A DNA stretch of 64,000 nucleotides from Arthrobacter sp. M2012083 (GTDB lineage: Bacteria; Actinomycetota; Actinomycetes; Actinomycetales; Micrococcaceae). The stretch lies in assembly GCF_000281065.1 (NCBI RefSeq), contig NZ_AKKK01000005.1:62001-126000 (forward strand). Reading direction: 5' to 3'. The translations under genes were made by a program, and so were the position numbers. The notes under the pieces were generated by a model that saw only the letters and a program-made list of their open reading frames with translations, made no database searches and was not told the origin of the DNA. Every line of letters begins with the position of its first letter. Within the stretch, counting starts at the first letter, position 1. This document shows positions 20,090 to 28,794 of this stretch, piece by piece.

Positions 20090-21165
20090 TTGCGTGCGCG
20101 CCGGGCCACGACTTCTTCCGCCGCAGCCACGAGCTGCCGCGCCGATTCGTCCCAGTTGAATTCAGCAGCGCGTTCCACTGATTTGCGGGAGCGATGCCGC
20201 CAAAGCGCGCCGTCACCAAGGGCCGTGACGGCGGCCGCGAATTCCGTCGGTGATTCAGGGTGGACGTAGCTGACGGCCTCGCCGCCCACTTCACGGAAAA
20301 TCGGAATATCGCTTGCGATAACTGGCGTACCCAACGCCATGGCCTCCACCAAAGGCAAACCGTACCCTTCGGCCCGTGACAGGCTGATGAGAGCCGTTGC
20401 CTTCAGGAGGAGTTCGTCGTATTCGGCGTCAGTGACACCGTTATGGAACAGGACTTTGGCTCCATTGGGGACCAATGCCTCCAACTCAGCTTTGCGCTCA
20501 GGGGTGATCCGGCTGAGCAAATGCAACGTGTAATCGTGCAGTTCGGACATGCCCCGGATCATGGTTTCCACGTTCTTGTAGGGCATGAACGAACCCATGT
20601 AGAGGAGGGACTTGTCTGCGCCTCCTTCAGGGTCGCGGGGCGTTTGGCCGGGTTGGGGTGCGTTGCCCACGATGCGCACGGGACGCTTGGTGAGTTGGTA
20701 CTTGGCCATGAGGGCTTCAGTGGTACGGCTGATGGTGGCCACGATATCCGCGCGATTAAGGAGGACGCGCTGCGGCCAGAACGCCTTGTGGTAAAGCCGC
20801 CAGAGAAGGCGCACAGGGGCTGGCAGGAATCCCGGGGGAGTCGGGTGTTCATAGTAGATGAGGTCGTGGAGGGTTAGCACCAGGCCGTAACGGCGCCCCA
20901 GGGTGCCCATGGTCTGCATGGGACATACCACCACGTCAGCACCAAGGGGATTGACCTTGCGGGCGACGAACAATTCCATGGGGGACAGCGGGCTGTTGAG
21001 CATGACGTACGGGACGTTGGGCAGAAGGGCCAGTTGGCGCTTGTCGCTGATGAGCATGGTGACATCGGCGATTTTGGACGTTGCGGCGATGAGGCTGGAA
21101 CCGTAGCGGCTAATGCCATCGTGATGGTCCGTTCGGGTAAAGCGGGCGTCGATGACAATTTTCAC
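20071..21165 (-). CDS. GT4-family glycosyltransferase
   Basis: 364 aa from ATG 21165, overlapping the upstream hydrolase by four bases. GT-B fold signs: N-terminal MKIVIDARFTRTDHHDGISRYG, a central SLLYMGSFMPYKNVE segment, and the C-terminal nucleotide-sugar site SRAEGYGLPLVEAMALGTP with the EX7E-type glutamates. Family members transfer sugar from nucleotide donors to lipids, glycans or small molecules; acceptor and donor are unknown. Co-expressed with an alpha/beta hydrolase. The terminator hairpin overlaps its end. Confidence 0.85.
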   Translation of the reverse strand: MKIVIDARFTRTDHHDGISRYGSSLIAATSKIADVTMLISDKRQLALLPNVPYVMLNSPLSPMELFVARKVNPLGADVVVCPMQTMGTLGRRYGLVLTLHDLIYYEHPTPPGFLPAPVRLLWRLYHKAFWPQRVLLNRADIVATISRTTEALMAKYQLTKRPVRIVGNAPQPGQTPRDPEGGADKSLLYMGSFMPYKNVETMIRGMSELHDYTLHLLSRITPERKAELEALVPNGAKVLFHNGVTDAEYDELLLKATALISLSRAEGYGLPLVEAMALGTPVIASDIPIFREVGGEAVSYVHPESPTEFAAAVTALGDGALWRHRSRKSVERAAEFNWDESARQLVAAAEEVVARRARKTRERA

Positions 21166-22106
21166 GCGGGATGTTCCTTCAGGAAGGTACGGATTGCTTC
21201 AGCGGCCGGAACCGGCGTCTCATAGTGGATGAGATGCCCGACGTCGGGAATCACTTCCAGCTGTGCGTCAGGTAGCCGCTTCATAAGTTTGTGCTGGTTG
21301 GGAAGAGTGGCGATCTCATCTTTTTCGCCAGCGATCAGCAGTACGGGAAGTGTTAGTTGCCCGGCGACTTCGGCCACGTTGCCTGAGACGGAGGCCCTGA
21401 ACGATTCGAGCAGGCTTTTTCTGTCTGCGAAGGCACTGAAATAGGCGTCGTGCTGGCCATGGATGAAACGGCGCAGGGCTTTGTCCTTGGTTTTGGCCAT
21501 GGTGATGCTCATGATGCGAACGATCACCCGATTCCGAAGCACGGCTAGTCCAAACTTGCGGGGAAGCTTGGCAGACGCTTGGTAGTACAGCACCGCAAGT
21601 TTGGTCATGATGCCCTTGGGGCCCTCCAACGCGGGCGCAGCAATGGGGTTGATCAGGATCAGCGGATAAATGGCTCCGGGATTCGTGGCGGCGAAGTGGC
21701 TGGCGACGATTGAGCCGAAGGAGTGGCCCAACAGCACAGTCTCGTCATTTAAGTCGAGCGCGGCCATGAAACCGGAGATGAACTTTCCATAGCGCTCAAC
21801 GGTGTGTTCATCCTGGACGAAGGGCTCCGAGCTTCCGAAGGCCGGCAAGTCCGGCATGATGATCCGCATCTCGGGAAGTTGGTCGGCTACGCGCAGTAAG
21901 CCATGGTGGTCACCCCGGAAACCATGGATCACCAGGATGGTGCGGGTCATGGGAGTGCGGGTGACCGGTTCATAGGTCCAGTACGCCACCTTCCTGCCAT
22001 CCACCTCAACGTCCGAGGCATGCGTCCGCCCCGGCAAGGATTCGCTGAAGAATTCGCTGGGGGCCTGCACACCCTGCGGGGAATGCGCGGTGTCCACGTT
22101 GTCCAT
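21162..22106 (-). CDS. Alpha/beta hydrolase
   Basis: 314 aa from ATG 22106. A canonical alpha/beta hydrolase: oxyanion-hole region VIHGFRGDHHG, nucleophile elbow GHSFGS, acid probably in AGEKDEIA, and catalytic His in DVGHLIHYE. No signal peptide, so cytosolic. Substrate unknown. It overlaps the following glycosyltransferase gene by four bases, suggesting a two-gene operon and perhaps a shared role in making or trimming a lipid or glycoside. Ten bases separate it from the aldo/keto reductase upstream. Confidence 0.82.
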   Translation of the reverse strand: MDNVDTAHSPQGVQAPSEFFSESLPGRTHASDVEVDGRKVAYWTYEPVTRTPMTRTILVIHGFRGDHHGLLRVADQLPEMRIIMPDLPAFGSSEPFVQDEHTVERYGKFISGFMAALDLNDETVLLGHSFGSIVASHFAATNPGAIYPLILINPIAAPALEGPKGIMTKLAVLYYQASAKLPRKFGLAVLRNRVIVRIMSITMAKTKDKALRRFIHGQHDAYFSAFADRKSLLESFRASVSGNVAEVAGQLTLPVLLIAGEKDEIATLPNQHKLMKRLPDAQLEVIPDVGHLIHYETPVPAAEAIRTFLKEHPA

Positions 22107-22116
22107 TCGTCTATTC

Positions 22117-23061
22117 CTAGTTCACGTTGTCCGGGTGGGACCCGGTCCGATGGTGGCGTTCGAGTGCGGCTATGCCGTCCATATCCCCGGAGTCCAATTC
22201 GAAATCGAAGACGGCCATGTTTTCCTTGATCCGTCCCGCCGAGCTTGCTTTGGGAATGACCAGGTTCCCCAGCTGAAGATGCCAGCGCAGAATAACCTGG
22301 GCCGGAGTCCGGCCGTACTTTTCTGATAGCGAGACGATTGCGGGGTCAGCCAGGACGTGCCCGCGGCCGAGGGGGCTCCAGGCCTCGGTGCGGATTCCGA
22401 GTTGCTCGTGCAACGTCCGCAATCTTGTCTGCTGCAACCAGGGGTGCAGTTCTATCTGGTTCACCGCCGGAACAACCTCTGCCTTTTGCATGAGCTCGTC
22501 GAGGTGTCCTGGCTGGAAATTGGAAACACCTATGGCTCGGACTTTGCCCTCCCTGTAAAGGGTTTCCATCGCTTTGTAGCTTTCCACGAACAATCCCCGG
22601 CCGGCGCACGGCCAATGGATGAGGTAGAGGTCCACGTAATCAAGTCCAAGGTTCGCTATGGACGTGTCGAACGCCCGTAGTGTCGCGTCGTAGCCCTGAT
22701 CATCGTTCCAGACCTTGGTGGTAACGAAGACGTCCTCGCGGGCTAGTGCGTGTACCGACTCGCCGGAGCCACCGGTACCTCTGTTGGCTTCCGCGGCGTC
22801 ACCGATGGCACCGCCGAGGGCCCGGCCCACCCCGACTTCGTTCCCGTACATCGCGGCAGTATCGAACCGGCGGTAGCCCTCGCCCAAAGCCGTGGCAACC
22901 AAGGCTTCTGCGTCTTTGGCGGGAACTTTATAGAGCCCGTATCCCATGCGATCCATCTGTACGCCGTTGTTTAGTGCCAGCCTGTTTGATGTCAGCTTGG
23001 ATGGGGATCTCATAGCAACGACTCTACCCATTCCTTGCACGATTGCTTCAGGAATGGCCAT
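22117..23061 (-). CDS. Aldo/keto reductase
   Basis: 314 aa if started at 23061. NADPH-dependent carbonyl reductase of the AKR superfamily, with the tetrad visible as Asp in DTAAMYGNE, Tyr in the same motif, Lys in TTKVWNDDQGYDA and His in LIHWP; the cofactor region includes VIPKASSAGRIKENM. AKR proteins usually begin near NRLALNNG, so ATG 23013 could be the real start; 23061 has GGTGAG upstream and overlaps the regulator gene by 14 bases. Substrate unknown. A compact insertion near residues 85-105 (GDAAEANRGTGGSGE) lengthens one loop. Confidence 0.85.
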   Translation of the reverse strand: MAIPEAIVQGMGRVVAMRSPSKLTSNRLALNNGVQMDRMGYGLYKVPAKDAEALVATALGEGYRRFDTAAMYGNEVGVGRALGGAIGDAAEANRGTGGSGESVHALAREDVFVTTKVWNDDQGYDATLRAFDTSIANLGLDYVDLYLIHWPCAGRGLFVESYKAMETLYREGKVRAIGVSNFQPGHLDELMQKAEVVPAVNQIELHPWLQQTRLRTLHEQLGIRTEAWSPLGRGHVLADPAIVSLSEKYGRTPAQVILRWHLQLGNLVIPKASSAGRIKENMAVFDFELDSGDMDGIAALERHHRTGSHPDNVN

Positions 23062-24010
23062 TGAAACTCACCAGGCGTCGGGCTGAGGCTTCGTCCAGAA
23101 TGAGGTCCGTCGCCAGCCCCGCAGCCAGGGCTCCTTGGAGGCCGTTGATCTTCGATGCCCCGGAGACCACGCAGATCCGCCGCCTGACTTGCCGCAATTG
23201 TTCATGGCTGGGACCGGTTGACCTTTCGTTCAAGGTGATGCCGTCAGAGGAACCATCACTCCGGAAGAAGACCGTGGCTACGTCGCCCACCACATCGTCG
23301 GCGGCCAACATGGTGAGGTCGTGCTCATCGAGGTAACCACCGGCATAGACATGGCTCGGGTAATCCGAATCCACAGACCCGACGCCGAAGATAGCGATGC
23401 TCATCCGGGCCTGCAGGTCCAGGATGCGTTGAACGCTGCGCTCATTCCACATGGCGGTCTTGGTGGAGGCATGATCAAAAAACGCCGGAACAGGGAACTG
23501 TTCCACGCGGGCACCGAACGCACTGCCGAAGCGGCGCATGATGTCGCTGGCATACGTAATACCGGTGGTTTGCATGTTGCCGGCGCCATTGAGCTGGACC
23601 ACGATGCTGTCGTGTGTCACCTTGCGCGTGAGGTGCCTGCTGACCGCGCTGAGCGTCGCACCCCAGGCCACTCCGATGATGGCATTCGAGTCAACCAAGG
23701 GTCCGATTGTCCGTGCAGCCTGCATGGCTACGCGGTCCAGGGTCTCCGCTTCGTTGAGCGTGTCCAGTACTGGAACCACGTGGACATCCACGCCGTACTG
23801 GTTCCGGATCTGGCTTTCCAGCTCAGGGCCGGTATCGAAAGGGCTTCGAATCTGGACCTGAACCAGGCCCGTTTCCCTCGCCGAAGACAACAGCCTGGAT
23901 ACCGTGGACCGGGATGTCCTCAGCTCCCGGGCAATCGCATCCATGGTCAGGTCCTGCAGGTAGTACATCTGTGCAGCACGGAGCGCATCCGAGTGACGTG
24001 ATCGTCCCAT
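23048..24010 (-). CDS. SorC-family sugar-binding transcriptional regulator
   Basis: 320 aa from ATG 24010, preceded by GGAAGGAA; a GTG at 24028 is in frame but overlaps that site. The N-terminal helix-turn-helix MYYLQDLTMDAIARELRTSR is followed by a phosphosugar-sensing domain with GVAWGATLSAVSRHL and the C-terminal VSGASKINGLQGAL. SorC/DeoR-type proteins respond to phosphorylated sugars or polyols. It is divergent from glpD, and its own leader contains a perfect dyad, so it probably controls the glycerol genes and itself. Glycerol-3-phosphate is a reasonable effector but is inferred. Confidence 0.85.
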   Translation of the reverse strand: MGRSRHSDALRAAQMYYLQDLTMDAIARELRTSRSTVSRLLSSARETGLVQVQIRSPFDTGPELESQIRNQYGVDVHVVPVLDTLNEAETLDRVAMQAARTIGPLVDSNAIIGVAWGATLSAVSRHLTRKVTHDSIVVQLNGAGNMQTTGITYASDIMRRFGSAFGARVEQFPVPAFFDHASTKTAMWNERSVQRILDLQARMSIAIFGVGSVDSDYPSHVYAGGYLDEHDLTMLAADDVVGDVATVFFRSDGSSDGITLNERSTGPSHEQLRQVRRRICVVSGASKINGLQGALAAGLATDLILDEASARRLVSFNGHS

Positions 24011-24023
24011 CTCATTTCCTTCC

Positions 24024-24037
24024 TGCACGTTTGTGCA
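24024..24037. promoter_or_regulatory. Dyad operator between SorC-type regulator and glpD
   Basis: Perfect inverted repeat TGCAC-N4-GTGCA (centre GTTT) just upstream of the regulator start and 96 bases before glpD. A -35-like TTGACT (24044-24049) for glpD lies seven bases further. A related GCACGTTTG occurs before glpK. The likely binder is the neighbouring SorC-type protein. Confidence 0.5.
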
Positions 24038-24132
24038 AATAGCTTGACTCCATTTTCCACCTTCGCCAGATTAGTGGTGAACGGTGCAGCAGCGAGTGGC
24101 GCGGCGCACGAACCAAGCCCAAGGGAGCAGTT

Positions 24133-25914
24133 TTGGGACACAACAGGATTTCCGGTACCTCACAGCACACACAGCGCGACTCCGTCGTTGCACTGCAGGA
24201 GCGGCCTTCGGCCAAGGTACTCATCATCGGCGGTGGCATCAATGGCGTCGGAACGTTCCGCGATCTCGCCCTCCAGGGTGTCGACGTCGCACTTGTTGAA
24301 CGCGGTGACTACTGCCAAGGCGCCAGTGGCGCTTCCTCCCACATGATCCATGGCGGCATCCGCTACCTCGAAAACGGCGAGTTCCGCCTGGTCCAGGAAT
24401 CCGTGGTCGAGCGCAACAGGCTCCTGAGGATCGCGCCGCACTACGTGAAGCCCCTGCAGACCACCATCCCGATCTTCAGCACGTTCTCCGGCATCCTGTC
24501 CGCACCCATGCGCTTCCTCACCCACAAGCAGGGCAAGCCCAAGGAGCGCGGTGCGTTCCTCATCAAGGCTGGTCTGAGCATGTATGACTTCTTCTCCCGC
24601 GACGGCGGGAGCGTGCCCCGCCACCAGTTCCGTGGCCGGACAAAGGCCCTGGCCGAGCTTCCGAAACTTCACTCCGGCATCAAGTACGCGGCTACGTACT
24701 TTGATGCTTCGGTCCATAACCCGGAGCGACTCACCCTCGATGTCCTGCAGGACGGCGAGAAAGCAGGCCGTGGCGGGGGACTGCCGGGAGGCAGCGCCCG
24801 CGCCAGCAACTATGTCTCGCTCGTGTCCATGGGATCGGACGGAGTCCGGCTTCGTGACGAATTGACCGGCAAGGAATTCGACTTCCAGGCTGACGTCATC
24901 GTCAACACCACGGGCGCCTGGGTGGACCTCACCAACCAGGCCATGGGCGCCGTCAGTAAGTTCATGGGCGGCACCAAGGGATCGCACATCGTCCTCGACC
25001 ACCCGGAACTGCTGGCTGCGTGCAACGGCCGCGAAATCTTCTTCGAACACACAGACGGCCGCATCGTCCTGATCTACCCCATGGGGGACCGGGTACTGGT
25101 GGGCACCACGGACGTGGACGCTGACATGTCCGAAGATGCCGTGTGCACGGAAGAAGAAATCGACTACTTCTTCGACCTCGTCGGCCACGTCTTCCCCACC
25201 ATCAAGGTGGAGCGCGAACAGATCGTCTACAGTTTCGCCGGCGTCCGTCCGTTGCCCCGCCACGACGAAACCCAGCCTGGATTCGTCTCACGCGACTACC
25301 GCATCGAACGCAGCGTCCGCACCGGCAGCGACTCCGTCGCAACGCCAGGCGGTAAGGCCGCCGTCGTCCTCAGCTTGGTGGGTGGCAAGTGGACCACATT
25401 CCGCGCCCTGGCCGAGCACATGACCAATGACGTCCTCCACGAACTGGGTATGGAGCGCAAAGTCTCGACGGCGAAACTCGCCATCGGCGGCGGCGCAGGC
25501 TTCCCTGCAACTGAACAAGGCGAGCAGGAATGGATCAAGAAGCACATGGGGCCGGGGCTGGATGCTGACCGCGTAGCCGTGCTGCTGACCCGGTACGGAA
25601 CGCGTGCAGATGCGGTCATCGACTATTTGAACGCCGGACACGACGCGCCATTGCGCTCAACCCGTGAATTGAGCGTCCGGGAGCTGGCATTCATGGCCGA
25701 GCACGAGCAGATCGGGCATCTGGTGGATGTCCTCATCCGCAGGACATCGCTCGCGTTCCGTGGCCTGGTCACCGGGGAGTTGCTCAATGAAATAGCAGCA
25801 GCGTTGGCCGAGCCGCTCGGCTGGGATGCTGCTGCCCGCGAAGCAGAAATCCGCCACGCCCAGGAAGTACTGCAACGGTTCCACAAGGTTGACGTGCACA
25901 GTCTCGTAGCCTGA
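24133..25914 (+). CDS. glpD: Aerobic glycerol-3-phosphate dehydrogenase
   Basis: 593 aa from TTG 24133, supported by AAGGGAG (24121-24127). A membrane-associated FAD enzyme that oxidises glycerol-3-phosphate to dihydroxyacetone phosphate, feeding the quinone pool. The dinucleotide-binding motif VLIIGGGINGVGTFRD is near residue 29; GASGASSHMIHGGIRYLE and SFAGVRPL are family signatures; an alpha-helical C-terminal DAO_C domain covers about 450-570. Length is normal. Divergent from its presumed regulator and followed by glpF and glpK. Confidence 0.95.
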   Translation: MGHNRISGTSQHTQRDSVVALQERPSAKVLIIGGGINGVGTFRDLALQGVDVALVERGDYCQGASGASSHMIHGGIRYLENGEFRLVQESVVERNRLLRIAPHYVKPLQTTIPIFSTFSGILSAPMRFLTHKQGKPKERGAFLIKAGLSMYDFFSRDGGSVPRHQFRGRTKALAELPKLHSGIKYAATYFDASVHNPERLTLDVLQDGEKAGRGGGLPGGSARASNYVSLVSMGSDGVRLRDELTGKEFDFQADVIVNTTGAWVDLTNQAMGAVSKFMGGTKGSHIVLDHPELLAACNGREIFFEHTDGRIVLIYPMGDRVLVGTTDVDADMSEDAVCTEEEIDYFFDLVGHVFPTIKVEREQIVYSFAGVRPLPRHDETQPGFVSRDYRIERSVRTGSDSVATPGGKAAVVLSLVGGKWTTFRALAEHMTNDVLHELGMERKVSTAKLAIGGGAGFPATEQGEQEWIKKHMGPGLDADRVAVLLTRYGTRADAVIDYLNAGHDAPLRSTRELSVRELAFMAEHEQIGHLVDVLIRRTSLAFRGLVTGELLNEIAAALAEPLGWDAAAREAEIRHAQEVLQRFHKVDVHSLVA

Positions 25915-26000
25915 CACCAAGCAGCGGAAACAGCTTGACCGTCCCAGCGTGCGGCAGGGGCGGAAGGGGGTAGGTGGGCCCGCCAGGGGACCACCACACC

Positions 26001-26031
26001 GGGACGGTTCCGGAGACAACGGAACCGTCCC
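26001..26031 (+). terminator. Hairpin between glpD and glpF
   Basis: GGGACGGTTCCG (26001-26012) pairs perfectly with CGGAACCGTCCC (26020-26031) around a seven-base loop. It lies 86 bases after glpD and 53 bases before glpF, with no U-tract. It may end glpD transcripts, protect a processed 3' end, or reduce read-through into glpF. Confidence 0.5.
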
Positions 26032-26084
26032 AACAGCCTCTTCACCCGCGAGGAGGCTGACAACAGAAAAATGAGGAGTCAAAG

Positions 26085-26837
26085 ATGTCTCTTGGAATTG
26101 TTTTCCTTTCCGAAGTATTCGGAACCATGATGCTGACCCTGCTGGGTTGCGGCGTCGTGGCAAACGTTGCGCTCAAAGGCACCAAGGGCAACAACGGTGG
26201 ATTCTTGATGGTGACGTGGGGCTGGGGTATTGCGGTCTTCGCGGGCGTTTTCGTGGCCGCAAAGTCCGGTGCGCACCTGAACCCGGCCGTCACCCTGGGC
26301 CTGCTTGTCAACGGCAAAGCAGAATACGCCCCCGGCGTTCCCGTGGATTTCGCGTCCACCCTGACGTACTTCGGCGCTGAACTGCTCGGCGCTTTCCTGG
26401 GTGCCGTTGTTTGCTGGCTCGCCTACAAGCAGCACTTCGATGAAGAGCCGCTCGCAGCGAACAAGTTGGGCACCTTCTCCACCGGGCCGGCCATCCGCTC
26501 AACCCCGTGGAACCTCATCACGGAAATCATCGGCACGTTCGTCCTGGTCTTTGTCATCCTGACCTTCGGCGGGACCCCCTCGGGCCTCGGCCCGCTGGCT
26601 GTAGCACTGCTCGTTGTTGGCATCGGTGTTTCCCTCGGTGGCCCCACCGGTTACGCCATCAACCCTGCACGTGACCTTGGCCCCCGCATCGCCCACGCAA
26701 TCCTTCCCATCAAGGGCAAGGGCACCAGCGACTGGGCCTACTCCTGGATCCCCGTCGTAGGACCGTTGGTTGGCGGCGCCCTTGCGGGACTCGTAGCCCT
26801 CTGGGTGCCGGACATCATGCCTGCACTTGCCGGCTAG
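26085..26837 (+). CDS. glpF: Glycerol uptake facilitator (MIP/aquaporin family)
   Basis: 250 aa from ATG 26085 with GAGGAGT upstream. Membrane channel with about six transmembrane helices and two half-helices carrying the NPA motifs: SGAHLNPAVTLG and GYAINPARDLGPR. The Asp after the second NPA is characteristic of glycerol-conducting aquaglyceroporins. It admits glycerol, which GlpK downstream then traps by phosphorylation. Confidence 0.94.
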   Translation: MSLGIVFLSEVFGTMMLTLLGCGVVANVALKGTKGNNGGFLMVTWGWGIAVFAGVFVAAKSGAHLNPAVTLGLLVNGKAEYAPGVPVDFASTLTYFGAELLGAFLGAVVCWLAYKQHFDEEPLAANKLGTFSTGPAIRSTPWNLITEIIGTFVLVFVILTFGGTPSGLGPLAVALLVVGIGVSLGGPTGYAINPARDLGPRIAHAILPIKGKGTSDWAYSWIPVVGPLVGGALAGLVALWVPDIMPALAG

Positions 26838-26861
26838 TCCTGCACGACCTCGCACCACCTC

Positions 26862-26876
26862 TCCGCACGTTTGCAG
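26862..26876. promoter_or_regulatory. Partial copy of the glp dyad upstream of glpK
   Basis: Bases here read TCCGCACGTTTGCAG, sharing GCACGTTTG with the dyad before glpD, followed by CA in place of TGCA. It lies about 45 bases before the glpK start. It could be a second, weaker site for the SorC-type regulator. Confidence 0.3.
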
Positions 26877-26919
26877 ATAAAACACTTGAGAAGCTAACAA
26901 CAAAGACAAGGACGTCACC

Positions 26920-28434
26920 ATGAATCAATACGTCATCGCCATCGATCAGGGCACCACCAGCTCCCGCGCCATCGTTTTTGACCACACGGGCAACATCGTG
27001 TCCACAGGCCAGATGGAGCATGAGCAAATCTTCCCGCAGGCCGGCTGGGTGGAGCACAACCCCGCCGAAATCTGGAACAACACCCGCGAGGTGATCGGCT
27101 CCGCCCTGTCCAAGGCGAACCTGACACGCCACGACATTGCCGCCGTCGGCATCACCAACCAACGCGAAACAGCGGTCGTCTGGGACAAGAACACCGGCGA
27201 GGCCGTTTACAACGCCATCGTCTGGCAGGACACCCGCACCCAGTCCATCGTGGATGAACTGGCTCAAGACGGGGGCGTGGAGCGCTTCAAACAGAAGGTC
27301 GGCCTGCCTTTGGCCACGTACTTCTCTGGGACCAAGATCAAATGGATCCTGGACAACGTGGACGGCGCCCGCGAACGAGCCGAAGCCGGCGACCTCCTGT
27401 TCGGCAACACTGACGCCTGGGTTCTGTGGAACCTGACCGGCGGCGTGGACGGCGGCGTGCACGTCACTGACGTGACCAACGCTTCCCGCACCTTGTTCAT
27501 GGACCTCGAGACCCTGCAGTGGGACCAGGAGATCCTGGACATCTTCGGCGTGCCGGCCTCCATGATGCCTGCCATCAAGTCGTCCTCCGAGGTATACGGC
27601 CACGTGCACACCTCGCAGCTGCTCCGCGAAACGCCGGTAGCCGGCATCCTCGGAGACCAGCAGGCAGCAACCTTCGGGCAGGCCGCTTTCCAGCCCGGCG
27701 AAGCCAAAAACACCTACGGCACCGGCTGCTTCCTGATCTTCAACACCGGCGAAGAGATCGTTCACTCAAAGAACGGCCTGCTCACCACCCTTGGATACAA
27801 GCTGGGGGACGCCAAGCCGCACTACGCCCTTGAAGGTTCCATCGCCGTCACCGGGTCCCTGATCCAGTGGCTCCGTGACAACCTCGGCCTGATCAGCTCC
27901 GCTCCTGAGGTTGAGGACTTGGCTGCCGCCGTCGAGGACAATGGCGGCGTCTACATCGTGCCGGCCTTCTCCGGCCTGTTCGCACCGTACTGGCGAGCAG
28001 ACGCACGCGGTGCAATCGTCGGACTCACGCGCTTCGCCAACAAGGGTCATATTGCCCGCGCAGCACTGGAAGCAACTGCATTCCAGACGCGTGAGGTTCT
28101 CGACGCCGTCAACGCCGACTCGGGCGTTCCGCTCACCGAGTTGAAGGTCGACGGCGGCATGGTGGCCAACGAGGCACTCATGCAGTTCCAGGCAGACATC
28201 CTGGGCGTACCTGTAGTTCGCCCGAAGGTTGTGGAAACCACGGCCCTCGGTGCTGCCTACGCGGCCGGCCTCGCCGTCGGTTTCTGGAAAGACCTCGGTG
28301 AGCTCAGTGCAAACTGGAACGAGGACAAGCGCTGGGAGCCGCAGCTGCCGGTGGAGGAGCAGGAGCGTCAGCTGCGGCTCTGGAAGAAGGCCGTAACCAA
28401 ATCCATGGATTGGGTCGACGAAGACGTTAAGTAG
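26920..28434 (+). CDS. glpK: Glycerol kinase
   Basis: 504 aa from ATG 26920. Phosphorylates glycerol to glycerol-3-phosphate, the substrate of GlpD and probable inducer of the regulon. FGGY-family features are complete: [14 protein letters not shown] at the N-terminus, [14 protein letters not shown] near residue 83, [13 protein letters not shown] around 243 and [19 protein letters not shown] near 408. Normal length. A very large terminator-like palindrome starts just after the stop. Confidence 0.96.
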   Translation: MNQYVIAIDQGTTSSRAIVFDHTGNIVSTGQMEHEQIFPQAGWVEHNPAEIWNNTREVIGSALSKANLTRHDIAAVGITNQRETAVVWDKNTGEAVYNAIVWQDTRTQSIVDELAQDGGVERFKQKVGLPLATYFSGTKIKWILDNVDGARERAEAGDLLFGNTDAWVLWNLTGGVDGGVHVTDVTNASRTLFMDLETLQWDQEILDIFGVPASMMPAIKSSSEVYGHVHTSQLLRETPVAGILGDQQAATFGQAAFQPGEAKNTYGTGCFLIFNTGEEIVHSKNGLLTTLGYKLGDAKPHYALEGSIAVTGSLIQWLRDNLGLISSAPEVEDLAAAVEDNGGVYIVPAFSGLFAPYWRADARGAIVGLTRFANKGHIARAALEATAFQTREVLDAVNADSGVPLTELKVDGGMVANEALMQFQADILGVPVVRPKVVETTALGAAYAAGLAVGFWKDLGELSANWNEDKRWEPQLPVEEQERQLRLWKKAVTKSMDWVDEDVK

Positions 28435-28437
28435 TTC

Positions 28438-28572
28438 AAAAAGGGGCCGATGACTCCCGCCCGCCCGTCCCCAGCTGCTCCCTCCGCCCGCAAGCTCGCG
28501 GTGGGCCCTCGCAGCTGGGGGCCCAACGGGGGGACCCGCTACACGATGGCGGGGAGTCATCGGCCCCTTTTT
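28438..28572. terminator. 135-nt nested palindrome with A5/T5 ends after glpK
   Basis: The outer arms 28438-28461 and 28548-28572 are complementary over about 24 pairs with one bulge (AAAAAGGGGCCGATGACTCC against its complement). Inside, CCCCAGCTGC (28469-28478) pairs perfectly with GCAGCTGGGG (28511-28520). The 5' end is A5 and the 3' end T5, so it can act as an intrinsic terminator in both directions. It is far longer than the other hairpins here (14-17 bp) and may be a mobile palindromic repeat that doubles as terminator. Only one copy was noticed in the window. Confidence 0.65.
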
Positions 28573-28633
28573 CGACGCTGCGCGCTGCGTCGCCAACCAC
28601 GATTTGCCGGTGAGTGGAAGGGGGATCGTGCGC

Positions 28634-28639
28634 TATTGT
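28634..28639 (+). promoter_or_regulatory. Predicted -10 box of the leuS leader transcript
   Basis: TATTGT fits TANNNT. Counting seven bases from its last position gives 28646, the A of the leader-peptide ATG, implying a leaderless leader mRNA. No good -35 was identified. Confidence 0.45.
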
Positions 28640-28645
28640 AGATCT

Positions 28646-28672
28646 ATGCGTGCGATCCTTCTGCTTATCTAG
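28646..28672 (+). CDS. leuS leader peptide (MRAILLLI)
   Basis: Eight codons, ATG to TAG, too short for ordinary gene calling. It contains three consecutive leucine codons (CTT CTG CTT) flanked by isoleucine codons, and stands 122 bases before a leucyl-tRNA synthetase gene with an intrinsic terminator in between. This is the layout of a ribosome-mediated attenuator that senses charged tRNA-Leu. The start coincides with the predicted transcription start, so no ribosome binding site is expected. Attenuators before leuS have been predicted in Streptomyces. Confidence 0.7.
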   Translation: MRAILLLI

Positions 28673-28700
28673 CCGCTCGGCTTTCACTAGCCGTGCGGCC

Positions 28701-28725
28701 GCCCCTCCATTGTTGAGGGGCTTTT
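28701..28725 (+). terminator. leuS attenuator terminator
   Basis: GCCCCTC (28701-28707) pairs with GAGGGGC (28715-28721) around a seven-base loop, followed directly by TTTT. Upstream, CCGCTCGGCT (28673-28682) can pair with AGCCGTGCGG (28689-28698), nine of ten bases, and begins at the leader stop codon. A ribosome stalled on the Leu codons would block that hairpin. An obvious classical antiterminator complementary to GCCCCTC was not found. Confidence 0.7.
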
Positions 28726-28794
28726 GTGTGTCCGGGACTTACCGGTGCCATAGCAGGAGTCAAAACCGCCATCGAAGAACAGAAGAGGGCAGCA

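Noticed and set aside
28573..28794. T-box riboswitch before leuS
   Set aside because: No specifier loop or T-box bulge sequence; a translated leader peptide with Leu codons explains the region better.
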